Shown here in pieces: positions 1 through 10,759 of a stretch of DNA of 43,105 nucleotides (position 1 is its first letter; every line of letters starts with the position of its first letter). A program made the translations under genes and the position numbers. The stretch is from Thiomargarita sp. Lineage in GTDB: Bacteria; Pseudomonadota; Gammaproteobacteria; Beggiatoales; Beggiatoaceae. The notes below the pieces were generated by a model, which saw nothing but the letters and a program-made list of their open reading frames with translations, searched no databases and had not been told where the DNA came from. The DNA lies in the NCBI GenBank assembly GCA_020720115.1, contig DYPD01000021.1:1-43105 (forward strand). Direction: 5' to 3'.

Positions 1-1026
1 CAAATTATTCAAGCTGCTGGCATAGTCGGGATGCTGCTCGCCTAGCACGGTTTTGCGGATGGCTAACGCCCGCTGAAACAGCGGCAGTGCTTGCGCAAAC
101 TCGCCAGCCTGATGATAAGCAAAGGCTAAGTCATTCAAACTCCGCGCAACTGCGGGATGCGATGTGCCTAAGCTGCGCTGGCGCAAGTCCAAGGCGCGGC
201 GCAAAAAGGGAATTGACAGCGCATATTCACCTTTGCGCACAAAGCGCATCCCTTCTTTTTCTTGATAATCGGCTTGAATGAGATCAAAACTCTCATCCAG
301 CTCTGTAAACAAATCCATCACTGCTTTGGCTTGTTGGTAATAACGCTGCTCGGATTGTGCGTAGTCTTGCAAGGCGCTGAGTTGGCTATTGAGCAGCAGG
401 AGTTCTGCGGTGGCTGCTGGGTTGTTGGGCTGGGTTTGTGCGGCGGCGCGGTTGACCCCTTGTTCGGATTGCAGGTAATCGGCTTGGGTGTAGCTGTGCA
501 GGGCTTGATGCAAGGCTGCCAAGGCAGTCGCGCTTACTTGGCTATTATCCTGATAACGGGCAATAAATTCGCTTAAAGCATCGGCAAAATCTTGGGTTTT
601 ATGCAGTTTTTGCTCGAAATACTGCGCCCGTTGATAGTCGGGGATGTTGGCTTGGCGGGCGATGGCGCAGGCGGCTTTGACTTGTTCCAAGGTCAGTTGC
701 GCGGCTTCAGCGATTTGCTGTATGCGCTCAAGCTCATTGCAATCTATGGGTTTTGCATAAATCAGCGCAGCGGTTTGGCGCGGCGGCACGGCGGCGGGCG
801 GATTGTCGGTATCGGGCGACACGACAGCCGCCAGCGCGTCCGCCAAAGGCTGTAAGTGGTTAAAACGCCCTTCTGTCCAGCGGATTAACTCAATAGCGCG
901 GCTTGAGGGTGGCGCGGGCGCACCCGTCAGAATGCCCGCTGGCACGTCGAGCCTGAAGATCACTTCTTCAAACTGCACGGGCAGGAGCTTTTTAAGCTGG
1001 TCTAAGCATTCAGTATGTTTCAGCAT
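1..1026 (-). CDS. EAD-like/TPR protein, C-terminus cut by the window edge
   Basis: The minus strand is open from an ATG at 1026 to the window edge (342 codons, no stop), so the C-terminus is missing. GGAAAG lies a few bases upstream of the ATG. Residues about 8-65 read LPVQFEEVIFRLDVP, then APAPPSSRAIELIRW, a pattern resembling the small helical effector-associated (EAD, death-like adaptor) domains found in bacterial STAND/caspase-type conflict proteins. Residues about 70-230 are helical and of unknown function. From about residue 265 there are kinesin-light-chain-type TPRs (TSHPAVARSLNDLAFAYHQ, then QHPDYASSLNNL). No NTPase or protease is visible in the part present. It lies downstream of leuS on the same strand, separated by a palindromic repeat. 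The TPR call is secure; the EAD call is tentative. Confidence 0.8.
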   Translation of the reverse strand, partial: MLKHTECLDQLKKLLPVQFEEVIFRLDVPAGILTGAPAPPSSRAIELIRWTEGRFNHLQPLADALAAVVSPDTDNPPAAVPPRQTAALIYAKPIDCNELERIQQIAEAAQLTLEQVKAACAIARQANIPDYQRAQYFEQKLHKTQDFADALSEFIARYQDNSQVSATALAALHQALHSYTQADYLQSEQGVNRAAAQTQPNNPAATAELLLLNSQLSALQDYAQSEQRYYQQAKAVMDLFTELDESFDLIQADYQEKEGMRFVRKGEYALSIPFLRRALDLRQRSLGTSHPAVARSLNDLAFAYHQAGEFAQALPLFQRALAIRKTVLGEQHPDYASSLNNL

Positions 1027-1084
1027 AAAGCTTTCCAAGCAATCTACAGTGTGCGGGGTAGGTTTTATCCATATTAGCCTAGAT

Positions 1085-1145
1085 GCGAAGCAGCGAATTT
1101 CCGTTCCCTTCGACACGCTCAGGAAACGGAAATTCGCTGCTTCGC
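1085..1145. repeat. Dispersed palindromic repeat with perfect 21-bp arms
   Basis: The left arm (1085-1105, begins GCGAAGCAGCGAATTT) and right arm (1125-1145) are perfect reverse complements over 21 bp. Between them lies CCCTTCGACACGCTCAGGA, a variant of the CTTCGACA(A/G)GCTCAG core found at other sites in the window. It sits between leuS and the downstream TPR gene. It would form a strong hairpin and could limit read-through, but there is no T-tract typical of an intrinsic terminator. Confidence 0.85.
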
Positions 1146-1170
1146 CGAAAGGTTAAACAACCTCAAGCCC

Positions 1171-4291
<3,121 letters not shown>

Positions 4292-4534
4292 TTACTTGGA
4301 ATTCGTATGCTCAATGGGCTGACGCAAATAGCCACTCTGTTTGGTGTAGGTCTTTCCGGGTTTGACGGGGTTGGGATCGTAAAAACGCCGTACATCCCAG
4401 CGTTCTGGTGGCACTTCAATGACCCCGTCGCGCCCCTCGCACAACATTTGCCAAAAAGCTTAGGGATTTTCTGCATCTCCGGGAAAACGGCAGCCTAAAC
4501 CAATGATTGCAATGGGTTCTGAGCCTATAGTCAT
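4292..4534 (-). pseudogene. Remnant of type I polyketide synthase (ketosynthase N-terminus)
   Basis: Read from the ATG at 4534, the minus strand gives the N-terminal signature of a beta-ketoacyl synthase module: EPIAIIGLGCRFPG, then AFWQMLCEGRDGVIEVPPER, then KTYTKQSGYL. An in-frame TAA at 4460-4462 interrupts it at codon 25, where a Glu is usual before AFW. Homology stops around 4312 and the frame closes at 4292. Everything downstream of the first 70 or so residues (active-site Cys, AT, ACP and so on) is absent. Its ATG overlaps the stop of the DUF2141 gene (TAATG), so it was probably the terminal cistron of that operon. It is non-functional as it stands. Confidence 0.85.
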
Positions 4535-4980
4535 TAAGTATTCCTTATCTTAGTAGCAATTGCCCAACGTAGCTGAATGGCAATCACGCTGTCCTCGTCG
4601 GTTATTTCAAATGCAGCTTGGTCAAACTCAGGAGAACCTGCTTTGTCTGTATTGCTGAAACCATAAGCTTCTTTGGGGATACCAAAAAAATTGGTATCCA
4701 GTTTTTGATTGTTGTTTTTATCTTGGAAGACCGCCAGTGCGTAGCGCCCTGCGGCAAGCCCAGTCAATTTAGCCGTCACAGTTTCACTATCAGCAGTTAA
4801 ATCTATCCCTTGCACGGGAGTGCCCCTGGGAAATTCTGCTGCCTGAGCAAATAAACCTACGCGCAGTGCGCCGTCATTCACGGTCACGCCTTGAATAGAC
4901 ACTTCTAAATCAGCGGCGTACAGACTGTTGGTAAGCAGTGCAGCTAAACCCAAACCAATCGGTATAGTCTGTTTTTTCAT
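4534..4980 (-). CDS. DUF2141 family exported protein
   Basis: 148 aa from the ATG at 4980, which overlaps the TGA of the upstream barrel gene (ATGA) and is preceded by GGATGGA. This start is preferred over one 21 bases further upstream because it begins a normal signal peptide (MKKQTIPIGLGLAALLTNSLYA). The body carries DUF2141 hallmarks: GALRVGLF, GRYALAVFQDKNNNQKLDTN and GIPKEAYGFSN. The family is a small periplasmic beta-sandwich of unknown function, often next to envelope or export genes. Its place after an ABC exporter, a LolA-like protein and a barrel suggests an envelope role in the same pathway. Confidence 0.85.
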   Translation of the reverse strand: MKKQTIPIGLGLAALLTNSLYAADLEVSIQGVTVNDGALRVGLFAQAAEFPRGTPVQGIDLTADSETVTAKLTGLAAGRYALAVFQDKNNNQKLDTNFFGIPKEAYGFSNTDKAGSPEFDQAAFEITDEDSVIAIQLRWAIATKIRNT

Positions 4981-6224
4981 AATTTCCATCCCATTTCCCA
5001 AGTAGCAAATACGATTAAGGATTCATTCAAAGCGCCATAGGCGGAGTCGGCGGGTCCGCTATACAGGCGCACCCCAAAGCGGATTTTTTGCCGATTTAAG
5101 CTGTTGTCTTCTAAAGATAAAGTTAGCATATTGCCACCATCTTCCAGGGTCAGCAGCCAGTCTGCTGCAAAGGTGCGCTCACCGCTGTCATGACTGAGGC
5201 GCAGCAGCAAGTTGTGACGCAGTGGATTGCTGGTTTGATAGGCTTGCGCGGCGGCGTTGATGTTGGCTGCCAGCGCCTCTGGTGGCAGGGTCGGCGTGCC
5301 GAGTGCGGCGCTTTGGCGTTGGGTTAAGTACAGTAAATCGCGCCAGTCATTGCCCTGCCACGCGCTGCCGTCGTACCCGTATTCCAGCAGCACACCCGCA
5401 CCGTTCGTATGCGTCCAGTGCGTACCCAACACGGCTTGCCAGGCGTTGTGCTGTTGTCCCAAGTACATGGGATCGGCGGGATAGATCAATTCACCCGTGT
5501 CGAGTAAGTGACTGTGCCAGCGTTGGTAATCTTGCTGCCACGCCAGTTCGCCGTGAAATTTCCAGTTATCGCCGCGCACTACGGAAAAGCCGCTACCGAG
5601 GGTAAAGCCTTGGTCTTGTTCCCAAGCGCCTAAGCCCATTATTTCCCAGTCGCCGCTGAGGTGATAAACCCGTGCTGTGCCGCTGTGTTTGAGATTTTTT
5701 GCTTGCCCGTCGCGCCAATCGGTATGGACCGCGTAAATCAACGACAAGCTGCTGTCGCCGGTGAATTTTTCCAGGAGGAGTGCTGGAATGCCATCAAACA
5801 ACGGCGTTTGGACGTTGCGGCGTGGTTCGTGCTGGAGTGTGTCGAGCGGACGAAAGCCGTAGCCCACGCCCCAGCTGAGGCGCTTTTGTCCGGCGCTGAG
5901 TTCCCAATCGCCCAGGCTGGTTTCGTAAAAGAGTTCGTTGAGGTGGGCGTCGCTGTGTTGTGTATCGCGGCTGTCGTGCGCTGAGTCTGTTGAAACGTCG
6001 CGTTCGGCGCTGAGTGCGCCATTGAAAGTCCAGCCAGCTTGCTGCCAATTGAGCAGGGTTTCGGCACGCAAGCTGGCGCTGTCGTGCGTAGCGAACGGCG
6101 AGTTGGCGTTAGTATGATGAATTTCCGGCAGTAGGCGTAGGCTCAAGTCGGCAGCAAAAACGGGCGGAGTATTTAGGACAAACCCGAAAAAAATCGCACC
6201 GCTGCGGTGTAACAGACCTGCCAC
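4977..6224 (-). CDS. Putative outer-membrane beta-barrel protein of an export operon
   Basis: 415 aa from a GTG start, 2 bases after the upstream stop, with AGGA about 9 bases before it. The N-terminus is a signal peptide ending near PVFAA. The rest is a run of alternating amphipathic strands rich in aromatic, Gly and Asn residues, with a porin-like patch LGDWELSAGQKRLSWGVGYG. This is typical of outer-membrane barrels, although the exact family was not recognised. It is translationally coupled to DUF2141 downstream and follows the LolA-like gene, so an outer-membrane export or docking component is likely (inference). A degenerate match to the dispersed core (GCTGAGTCTGTTGAAAC, about 5981-5997) lies in the N-terminal part. 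Confidence 0.7.
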   Translation of the reverse strand: MAGLLHRSGAIFFGFVLNTPPVFAADLSLRLLPEIHHTNANSPFATHDSASLRAETLLNWQQAGWTFNGALSAERDVSTDSAHDSRDTQHSDAHLNELFYETSLGDWELSAGQKRLSWGVGYGFRPLDTLQHEPRRNVQTPLFDGIPALLLEKFTGDSSLSLIYAVHTDWRDGQAKNLKHSGTARVYHLSGDWEIMGLGAWEQDQGFTLGSGFSVVRGDNWKFHGELAWQQDYQRWHSHLLDTGELIYPADPMYLGQQHNAWQAVLGTHWTHTNGAGVLLEYGYDGSAWQGNDWRDLLYLTQRQSAALGTPTLPPEALAANINAAAQAYQTSNPLRHNLLLRLSHDSGERTFAADWLLTLEDGGNMLTLSLEDNSLNRQKIRFGVRLYSGPADSAYGALNESLIVFATWEMGWKL

Positions 6225-6226
6225 TT

Positions 6227-6964
6227 TTAGTTTTCCTGAATATCGTTACGCATCAGGAACATGGGATTAAAGTGTTTATCTGCCAGTTCCGCTGCTTGCA
6301 GGGATAAGATTTTGACTTCAGTACGCTGATTTTTTTGGATATTGTCCAGCAAGGTCATGCGCATCACGCGGCGCTGATCGCCTGCACCTTCCAGCGCATA
6401 ACGCGCTTGTTTTGCCAGTTTGCCGGAAGCAACGTACAAATCCGCTGCCAGCGGCGCGTAAGTTTCACGCTCTAGCCACAAGGCTATTTTGGCATAGGTC
6501 GTACCCTCTACTTTGCTGGTCAGTTCCAGCCGCAATGCGGGTATGCCTGCGTAGTCAGCTTGTGGGTCGGTTACTGTGCCCTGGTAGTATTCGCTCCAAG
6601 TCATGGTGGCAATGTCGCCGGTAGAGGCTTCGCCGAGGAGCTTTTGCGCGGGGGTGATGCGAATCGGGCGACTGCTCTTGGGCATTAGCATCCAAAAATT
6701 CTCTTCCACCATCAGCACTTTTTGTCCAGCTTCCTGCGGCGCTTGAAACAACACCAAAGAGCGCCGCCCGGGTTTTAGATACACGCGGTATTCACGGCTT
6801 TTCTCCAATTCATCGTTTTTGTACAGTTCCACTAGCGTTTCGACGCGGGCGGATTGCGCGGGTAGACGGAAGCGATCAGCCGCCGCGAGAATGGCGCTCA
6901 CGTCATCCAGGGCGTAGGCGCTGAGACTGCACAGCAACAGCAAACTGGCGAGTAAGTTTTGCAT
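6227..6964 (-). CDS. Outer membrane lipoprotein-sorting protein (LolA-like, COG2834 type)
   Basis: 245 aa from the ATG at 6964, which has AGGAG 7 bases upstream; the longer frame from 6988 lacks such a site. The signal peptide is MQNLLASLLLLCSLSAYA. The body has features of the LolA-like periplasmic family seen beside MacB/LolCE-type exporters: SREYRVYLKPGRRSLVLFQAP, EENFWMLMPKSSRPIRI and a SGKLAKQARY strand. It probably carries a lipid or lipophilic product across the periplasm from the ABC permease to the outer-membrane barrel. It is not canonical LolA, which is about 200 aa and lies near ftsK. The substrate is unknown. Confidence 0.8.
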   Translation of the reverse strand: MQNLLASLLLLCSLSAYALDDVSAILAAADRFRLPAQSARVETLVELYKNDELEKSREYRVYLKPGRRSLVLFQAPQEAGQKVLMVEENFWMLMPKSSRPIRITPAQKLLGEASTGDIATMTWSEYYQGTVTDPQADYAGIPALRLELTSKVEGTTYAKIALWLERETYAPLAADLYVASGKLAKQARYALEGAGDQRRVMRMTLLDNIQKNQRTEVKILSLQAAELADKHFNPMFLMRNDIQEN

Positions 6965-6980
6965 TGGAATCTCCTGTGGA

Positions 6981-8195
6981 TTAAACATCGGCTAAGGCTT
7001 CGACAATGGTTTTATTCACCCCGCGCCGTGCTGCTAACCAAGCGGCCACCACACACACTAGGGTGACAGCAAGGCAGGTGTAAACGCTTAACGGCAGGGA
7101 TAATTCGATGAGAAACGGATAAGGGTCGCTACGTCCTGGCGGTGCGGGCATTTGGATGCCAGCAAATTGGACACCGTAAGCAGTGCCAATGGCAGACAGC
7201 ACGCCAAACAGACTGCCAAACAAGCCGATTAATAAGGCTTCCAGCATGAATAATTTAAGAATTTCATGGCGATAAGTACCCAGAGCAGCGAGTGTGCCGA
7301 TTTCGCGGGTGCGCTCTACTACGGTCATGGACAATGTGTTAAACACGGCAAAAAATACGATGACAATTAGAATCAAACCCAAAGTACCGAAAATCCGGTC
7401 ATACAGCGCCCGCACTTTTTGGTAAAACACGGCTTCTTGCAACCAGGTGTGGATGCCCAGTTGCGGGTATTTTTTTGCCCATTCAGCCGCAACCGGCGCG
7501 GTCTGTTCGGTATCGTGCAGATACACTGCCAAGATGCTGATTTTATTGCTTAATAAAATATCTTGTGCGGTGCGGGTGTGTACCAAGATAAGGCGTTCAT
7601 CTAACTCCGGTACGCCAGTGGAAAAAATCCCCGTCACCAGCACATCTTGGGCATTCAGGCTACCGCTGGCGGCCGTGACCAGCAAGGTCAGGCTGCTACC
7701 GACTTGCGCTTTCAAATTTCGCGCTAAATCGCGGGTCAGCATAATTTCTGGGTCTGTTGCAGACCCTTGCGCAGACAAGGGATTGCCTGCTAACAGATTG
7801 AAAACGCCGCCTTTTAATTCCCATTCTCGCGCATCCACGCCGCTACCACTGAAAATCACCGACTTGTCGCCGTTACTGATCAAACCGGAAAACGCCACTC
7901 TGGGCAGCGCCGCTTGCACACGCGGGTCTTGTTCCAGCGCGGCTTGCAAAGGCGCGTAATCCGCCAGCCCTAACGCCAACACCTGTTCTTCGTCCTGCTC
8001 GAAATAGCGCGGATCAGCCAGTAGCAGATGACCACTGTCACGCGCCGACATTTCTTGCAAAATACTGTAGGTGTAGAGCGCAAAACCGCTGCTGTTGAGA
8101 ATAGAAGCGATGCCGGTGGCGGTGATGATTAGGGTGATTAATGTACGACGGCGATTGCGGAACAGATTACGAAAAGCAAAAAGTAACCATTTCAT
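6981..8195 (-). CDS. ABC transporter permease, MacB/FtsX (LolC/E) type
   Basis: 404 aa. An N-terminal transmembrane helix (about residues 15-40, after RNLFRNRRRT) is followed by a large periplasmic MacB-PCD-type domain (about 45-265). Three C-terminal helices form an FtsX domain, with the usual VVERTREIGTLAALGT segment at about 300. Its start overlaps the stop of the ATPase gene (ATGA), indicating coupled translation. Such transporters are mechanotransmission pumps that extract lipids, lipoproteins or amphiphiles from the periplasmic face of the inner membrane. The LolA-like neighbour supports a lipid-like substrate. Confidence 0.92.
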   Translation of the reverse strand: MKWLLFAFRNLFRNRRRTLITLIITATGIASILNSSGFALYTYSILQEMSARDSGHLLLADPRYFEQDEEQVLALGLADYAPLQAALEQDPRVQAALPRVAFSGLISNGDKSVIFSGSGVDAREWELKGGVFNLLAGNPLSAQGSATDPEIMLTRDLARNLKAQVGSSLTLLVTAASGSLNAQDVLVTGIFSTGVPELDERLILVHTRTAQDILLSNKISILAVYLHDTEQTAPVAAEWAKKYPQLGIHTWLQEAVFYQKVRALYDRIFGTLGLILIVIVFFAVFNTLSMTVVERTREIGTLAALGTYRHEILKLFMLEALLIGLFGSLFGVLSAIGTAYGVQFAGIQMPAPPGRSDPYPFLIELSLPLSVYTCLAVTLVCVVAAWLAARRGVNKTIVEALADV

Positions 8196-8875
8196 GCCGC
8201 TTCCTCCTGCAAGACGCCATCGCTCATGTGCAACACGCGAGAACAGCGTTTGACCATGCGTTCGTCATGAGTGGCGATTAAAAAGCTGGTGTTTTGTTCC
8301 GCGCAAAAACGGTGCATTAACGCAATGATTTGATTGGCAGTGACTGTGTCTAGGTTGGCAGTGGGTTCGTCGGCGATGACCAGTTTAGGCTGCTTGACCA
8401 GGGCGCGAGCAATCGCCACGCGCTGGCGCTGACCGCCAGACAAGCAATCCGGCAAATGACGTTGGAATTTTTCCAGACCAACTTGTTCTAGCACCTCCGC
8501 TGCCCGTTGTCGTCGTTCGGTTGCATCCAACTTGCCCAGCATCAGTGGATACGCCACATTGTCCAAGGCGTTTAACACGGGGATCAGGTTGAAATGCTGG
8601 AACACGAAGCCGATATGATCGCGCCGCAAGCGGGTCAGCGCGTTGGCGCTCAAGCCGCTGACTTCGCGGTTTTCAAACAGATAACTGCCGCCATCGCTGT
8701 AATCCAGCAAGCCGCAGATATTCAGTAAGGTGCTTTTGCCGCTGCCGGAAGGTCCGCCGATTGCGACGAACTCGCCCGCGCCTAGATTCAGACTGATGCG
8801 CTTGAGCGCCTCAACCCGTTCCTCGCCAACTTGGTAAGCTTTTGAAATGTCCGTAAGCTGGAGCAAATTGTTCAT
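8192..8875 (-). CDS. ABC transporter ATP-binding protein, LolD/MacB type
   Basis: 227 aa, the usual length for LolD-like ATPases. Walker A GPSGSGKST is near residue 40, the signature LSGGQRQRVAIARAL near 145, Walker B LVIADEP near 165, and the switch His in LIATHDERM. The ATG at 8875 is preceded by AGGTGAT. It is the first gene of the five-gene export operon 8875-4534 and energises the permease encoded next. It is not distinctive enough to assign a substrate. Confidence 0.95.
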   Translation of the reverse strand: MNNLLQLTDISKAYQVGEERVEALKRISLNLGAGEFVAIGGPSGSGKSTLLNICGLLDYSDGGSYLFENREVSGLSANALTRLRRDHIGFVFQHFNLIPVLNALDNVAYPLMLGKLDATERRQRAAEVLEQVGLEKFQRHLPDCLSGGQRQRVAIARALVKQPKLVIADEPTANLDTVTANQIIALMHRFCAEQNTSFLIATHDERMVKRCSRVLHMSDGVLQEEAA

Positions 8876-8973
8876 ATCACCTCATATGCGTTGGGCGGGC
8901 ATCCAAGCCCTGCTTTTTTGAGTTAAACTGACCGTATAATGAACGAATGGCAGGTATGCAAAAGATTAAGTGT

Positions 8974-8985
8974 GCAACAAGTCTA
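8974..8985. repeat. Solo copy of a MITE-like terminal repeat
   Basis: GCAACAAGTCTA is identical to the right terminal repeat of the element at 18130-18295. No partner in inverted orientation is seen nearby, so it is an isolated end or chance similarity. Confidence 0.35.
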
Positions 8986-9000
8986 ATGGATTTTGCGCCA

Positions 9001-9030
9001 AGGATAACAGCGACAGGGCGTTGTTATCCT
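9001..9030. repeat. Stem-loop between the XRE gene and the ABC operon
   Basis: AGGATAACA (9001-9009) and TGTTATCCT (9022-9030) are perfect inverted arms of 9 bp. The hairpin lies about 40 bases after the stop of the XRE gene and 125 bases before the ABC operon start. There is no T-tract on either side, so it may be a weak terminator, an operator, or neither. Confidence 0.5.
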
Positions 9031-9070
9031 GAAAATTTAATGGCGAAGGGATGATTTAAGGAGGGAAGAT

Positions 9071-9898
9071 TTAACAGCAATATTCTCTAAACCAGCCCAG
9101 ATCGGGGTCTTGTGCTACCGGGGGCATATCGGGACCTGGAGTAAAATGCACATCGCCGAAATGTTGGTTGGCTTGCTGCATGGCTTTCCAGAAAAATTCA
9201 CATTTTTCGGCATCTTGTAAAATGGAAGCAACAATTAAGCCATTACGCGCTGCCATCCAGTTCCAGGCATCTTCTTGTAGTACGGTCTTTACTAGATAGA
9301 GATAATCTATGGAGCGTAGCCATTTGCGAATTTCTGCGTGTTCGGCGCGTTTGCCTGCTTCGCATAAATTAAAGCGGGTTGAAACAATACATTGTTGTAA
9401 TTTGTATTGTTGCACTAGCAGGTCTTTAGTGCTTTGCGCTCGCAAACCTTCCAGCGCCTTTTCATACCATTCTAGTGCCAATTGCGCCCAGCGCAGTTCT
9501 TCATATTTGTACAGATAGAAAGCGCGGTCAAAATAAATGTGTCCTAATAACCAACGCAAGCGGCAGGCGTCTAGGCTGTCTGTGTGCAAATTTTTATGAT
9601 TTTTCAGCAGAATTTCGAGAATATCTAAAAGCTCGGAAAATTCTTTTTTAGGATACAGGGCTTTCCAATGATCGTAGCGATTAAACAGGCGCTCTAAATA
9701 ATCGGAAAAGGGCGATTGCACGACCTTTTCGTACAATTGTCGGATGAGGGTGTGGGATGTCTCGTTACCGCTATAGCCAGGAACGCGGAAAATGCGCCCG
9801 ATGGTGCTCAGTGCCAGTCCGGTTTCCATGCCAATACGTTCCTGCGACCAGCCGGTGGCTTTTTTAATCTCTTGTACACGTTCATACAATGAAGTCAT
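9071..9898 (-). CDS. XRE-family regulator with a C-terminal helical (TPR-like) domain
   Basis: 275 aa. Residues 1-35 form a helix-turn-helix of XRE type (VQEIKKATGWSQERIGMETGLALSTIGRI). The remaining 220 residues are helical, rich in Trp, Tyr and Leu, with tetratricopeptide-like spacing (LRWAQLALEWYEKALEGL). This layout recalls HTH-TPR regulators that sense peptides or partner proteins. It lies upstream of the ABC export operon on the same strand and could regulate it (inference). The exact family was not recognised. Confidence 0.75.
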   Translation of the reverse strand: MTSLYERVQEIKKATGWSQERIGMETGLALSTIGRIFRVPGYSGNETSHTLIRQLYEKVVQSPFSDYLERLFNRYDHWKALYPKKEFSELLDILEILLKNHKNLHTDSLDACRLRWLLGHIYFDRAFYLYKYEELRWAQLALEWYEKALEGLRAQSTKDLLVQQYKLQQCIVSTRFNLCEAGKRAEHAEIRKWLRSIDYLYLVKTVLQEDAWNWMAARNGLIVASILQDAEKCEFFWKAMQQANQHFGDVHFTPGPDMPPVAQDPDLGWFREYCC

Positions 9899-9913
9899 GC
9901 GTGTTCTCTCCTA

Positions 9914-10759
9914 TCAAGGCAAGCGTATGCCCTGCCAGTGTTCTTGGGTAGGTAAATTGTGCTGTGATTCGTCACTAAAACCTTGAAAACTCTGCCCGTC
10001 TACGCTCAACGACCATTGAAAACGCCCACTGCGTCCGCTGTCATCAGACCAGCGTCCCCAAGCTTCGCTTTCATGCAGAAAACCGTGCAGACTGCCTTCC
10101 AGCGGTGGCTCAACAAAAGTGCCGTTGAGCTGTTCTCCGTCCTGTTGTAACGACAGGGTGAGGCTTTGCGTACCACGTTGACTTTGCCAACGCCCGCTGA
10201 AATCTTGTTTAAGTGGCACGGGCGCTTTTTTGACCAGCAGGTCAAAGCGACGCTCGGTGCGTTCGCGCCCGCCATGCTCAATTTTGCAGCCCCGTGCTAC
10301 GCTACGGATTTTGCCAGCTTGATAAATGCCTTGTACTAAAACGCGGCAGATGTACAGACTGTAATCTTCAATAGCATCTTCTGCGCCGCCTTTGATTGCC
10401 CGCTCAAAAAGCTTGCTGTCGTTGTTATAGGTTTCCCAAACATAATTGGGGCTACTGAGCAGCACTTCGTAATGCAGGCTGCGGTTGACGTCGCCTGCTA
10501 CCGTGATGAGGCATCCGCCAATGGCGCTGTTGATTTTTCCTGGATGCGTGCCTTTGTTGTAATTAGCCCGACAGACATACCAAGCTGGTTGTCCGGTTTG
10601 TACCGGAGCAACCGGCATGGGCTGCTCTGGTAGTTCGCCGCGACTGAAGCGTTGCCACTGTCCTTGCGTGTCGGCTAGGACGGCACTACTTAACAGGCAA
10701 ACAAGCAAAAATAGGCAACGCATATTGATTCTCATGCAGCTTGTAAAGGCGCGTGACAT
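9914..10759 (-). CDS. Secreted DM9/DUF3421-repeat protein
   Basis: 281 aa with an N-terminal hydrophobic signal (CLFLLVCLLSSAVLA). Two related segments, PAWYVCRANYNKGTHPGKI with GGCLI, and YSLYICRVLVQGIYQAGKI with RGCKI, match DM9/DUF3421 repeats, a lectin-like fold found in natterin-type and insect proteins. The C-terminal half (about 190-281) is a lipocalin-like or beta-sandwich stretch (GRWQSQRGTQSLTLSLQQDG). The ATG overlaps the pheA stop (TGATG), so it is translationally coupled to pheA. An internal ATG in front of RCLFLL could be the true start. Function is unknown; glycan binding at the cell surface is a guess from the fold. Confidence 0.75.
   Translation of the reverse strand: MSRAFTSCMRINMRCLFLLVCLLSSAVLADTQGQWQRFSRGELPEQPMPVAPVQTGQPAWYVCRANYNKGTHPGKINSAIGGCLITVAGDVNRSLHYEVLLSSPNYVWETYNNDSKLFERAIKGGAEDAIEDYSLYICRVLVQGIYQAGKIRSVARGCKIEHGGRERTERRFDLLVKKAPVPLKQDFSGRWQSQRGTQSLTLSLQQDGEQLNGTFVEPPLEGSLHGFLHESEAWGRWSDDSGRSGRFQWSLSVDGQSFQGFSDESQHNLPTQEHWQGIRLP

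Noticed and set aside
5981-5997. Degenerate copy of the dispersed core in the barrel gene
   Set aside because: About 13 of 16 core positions match, with no inverted arms; it could be chance, so it is not listed as a repeat.
8933-8938. TATAAT on the plus strand as a promoter -10
   Set aside because: No plus-strand gene follows and no matching -35 is seen at the right distance; it lies between two minus-strand genes.
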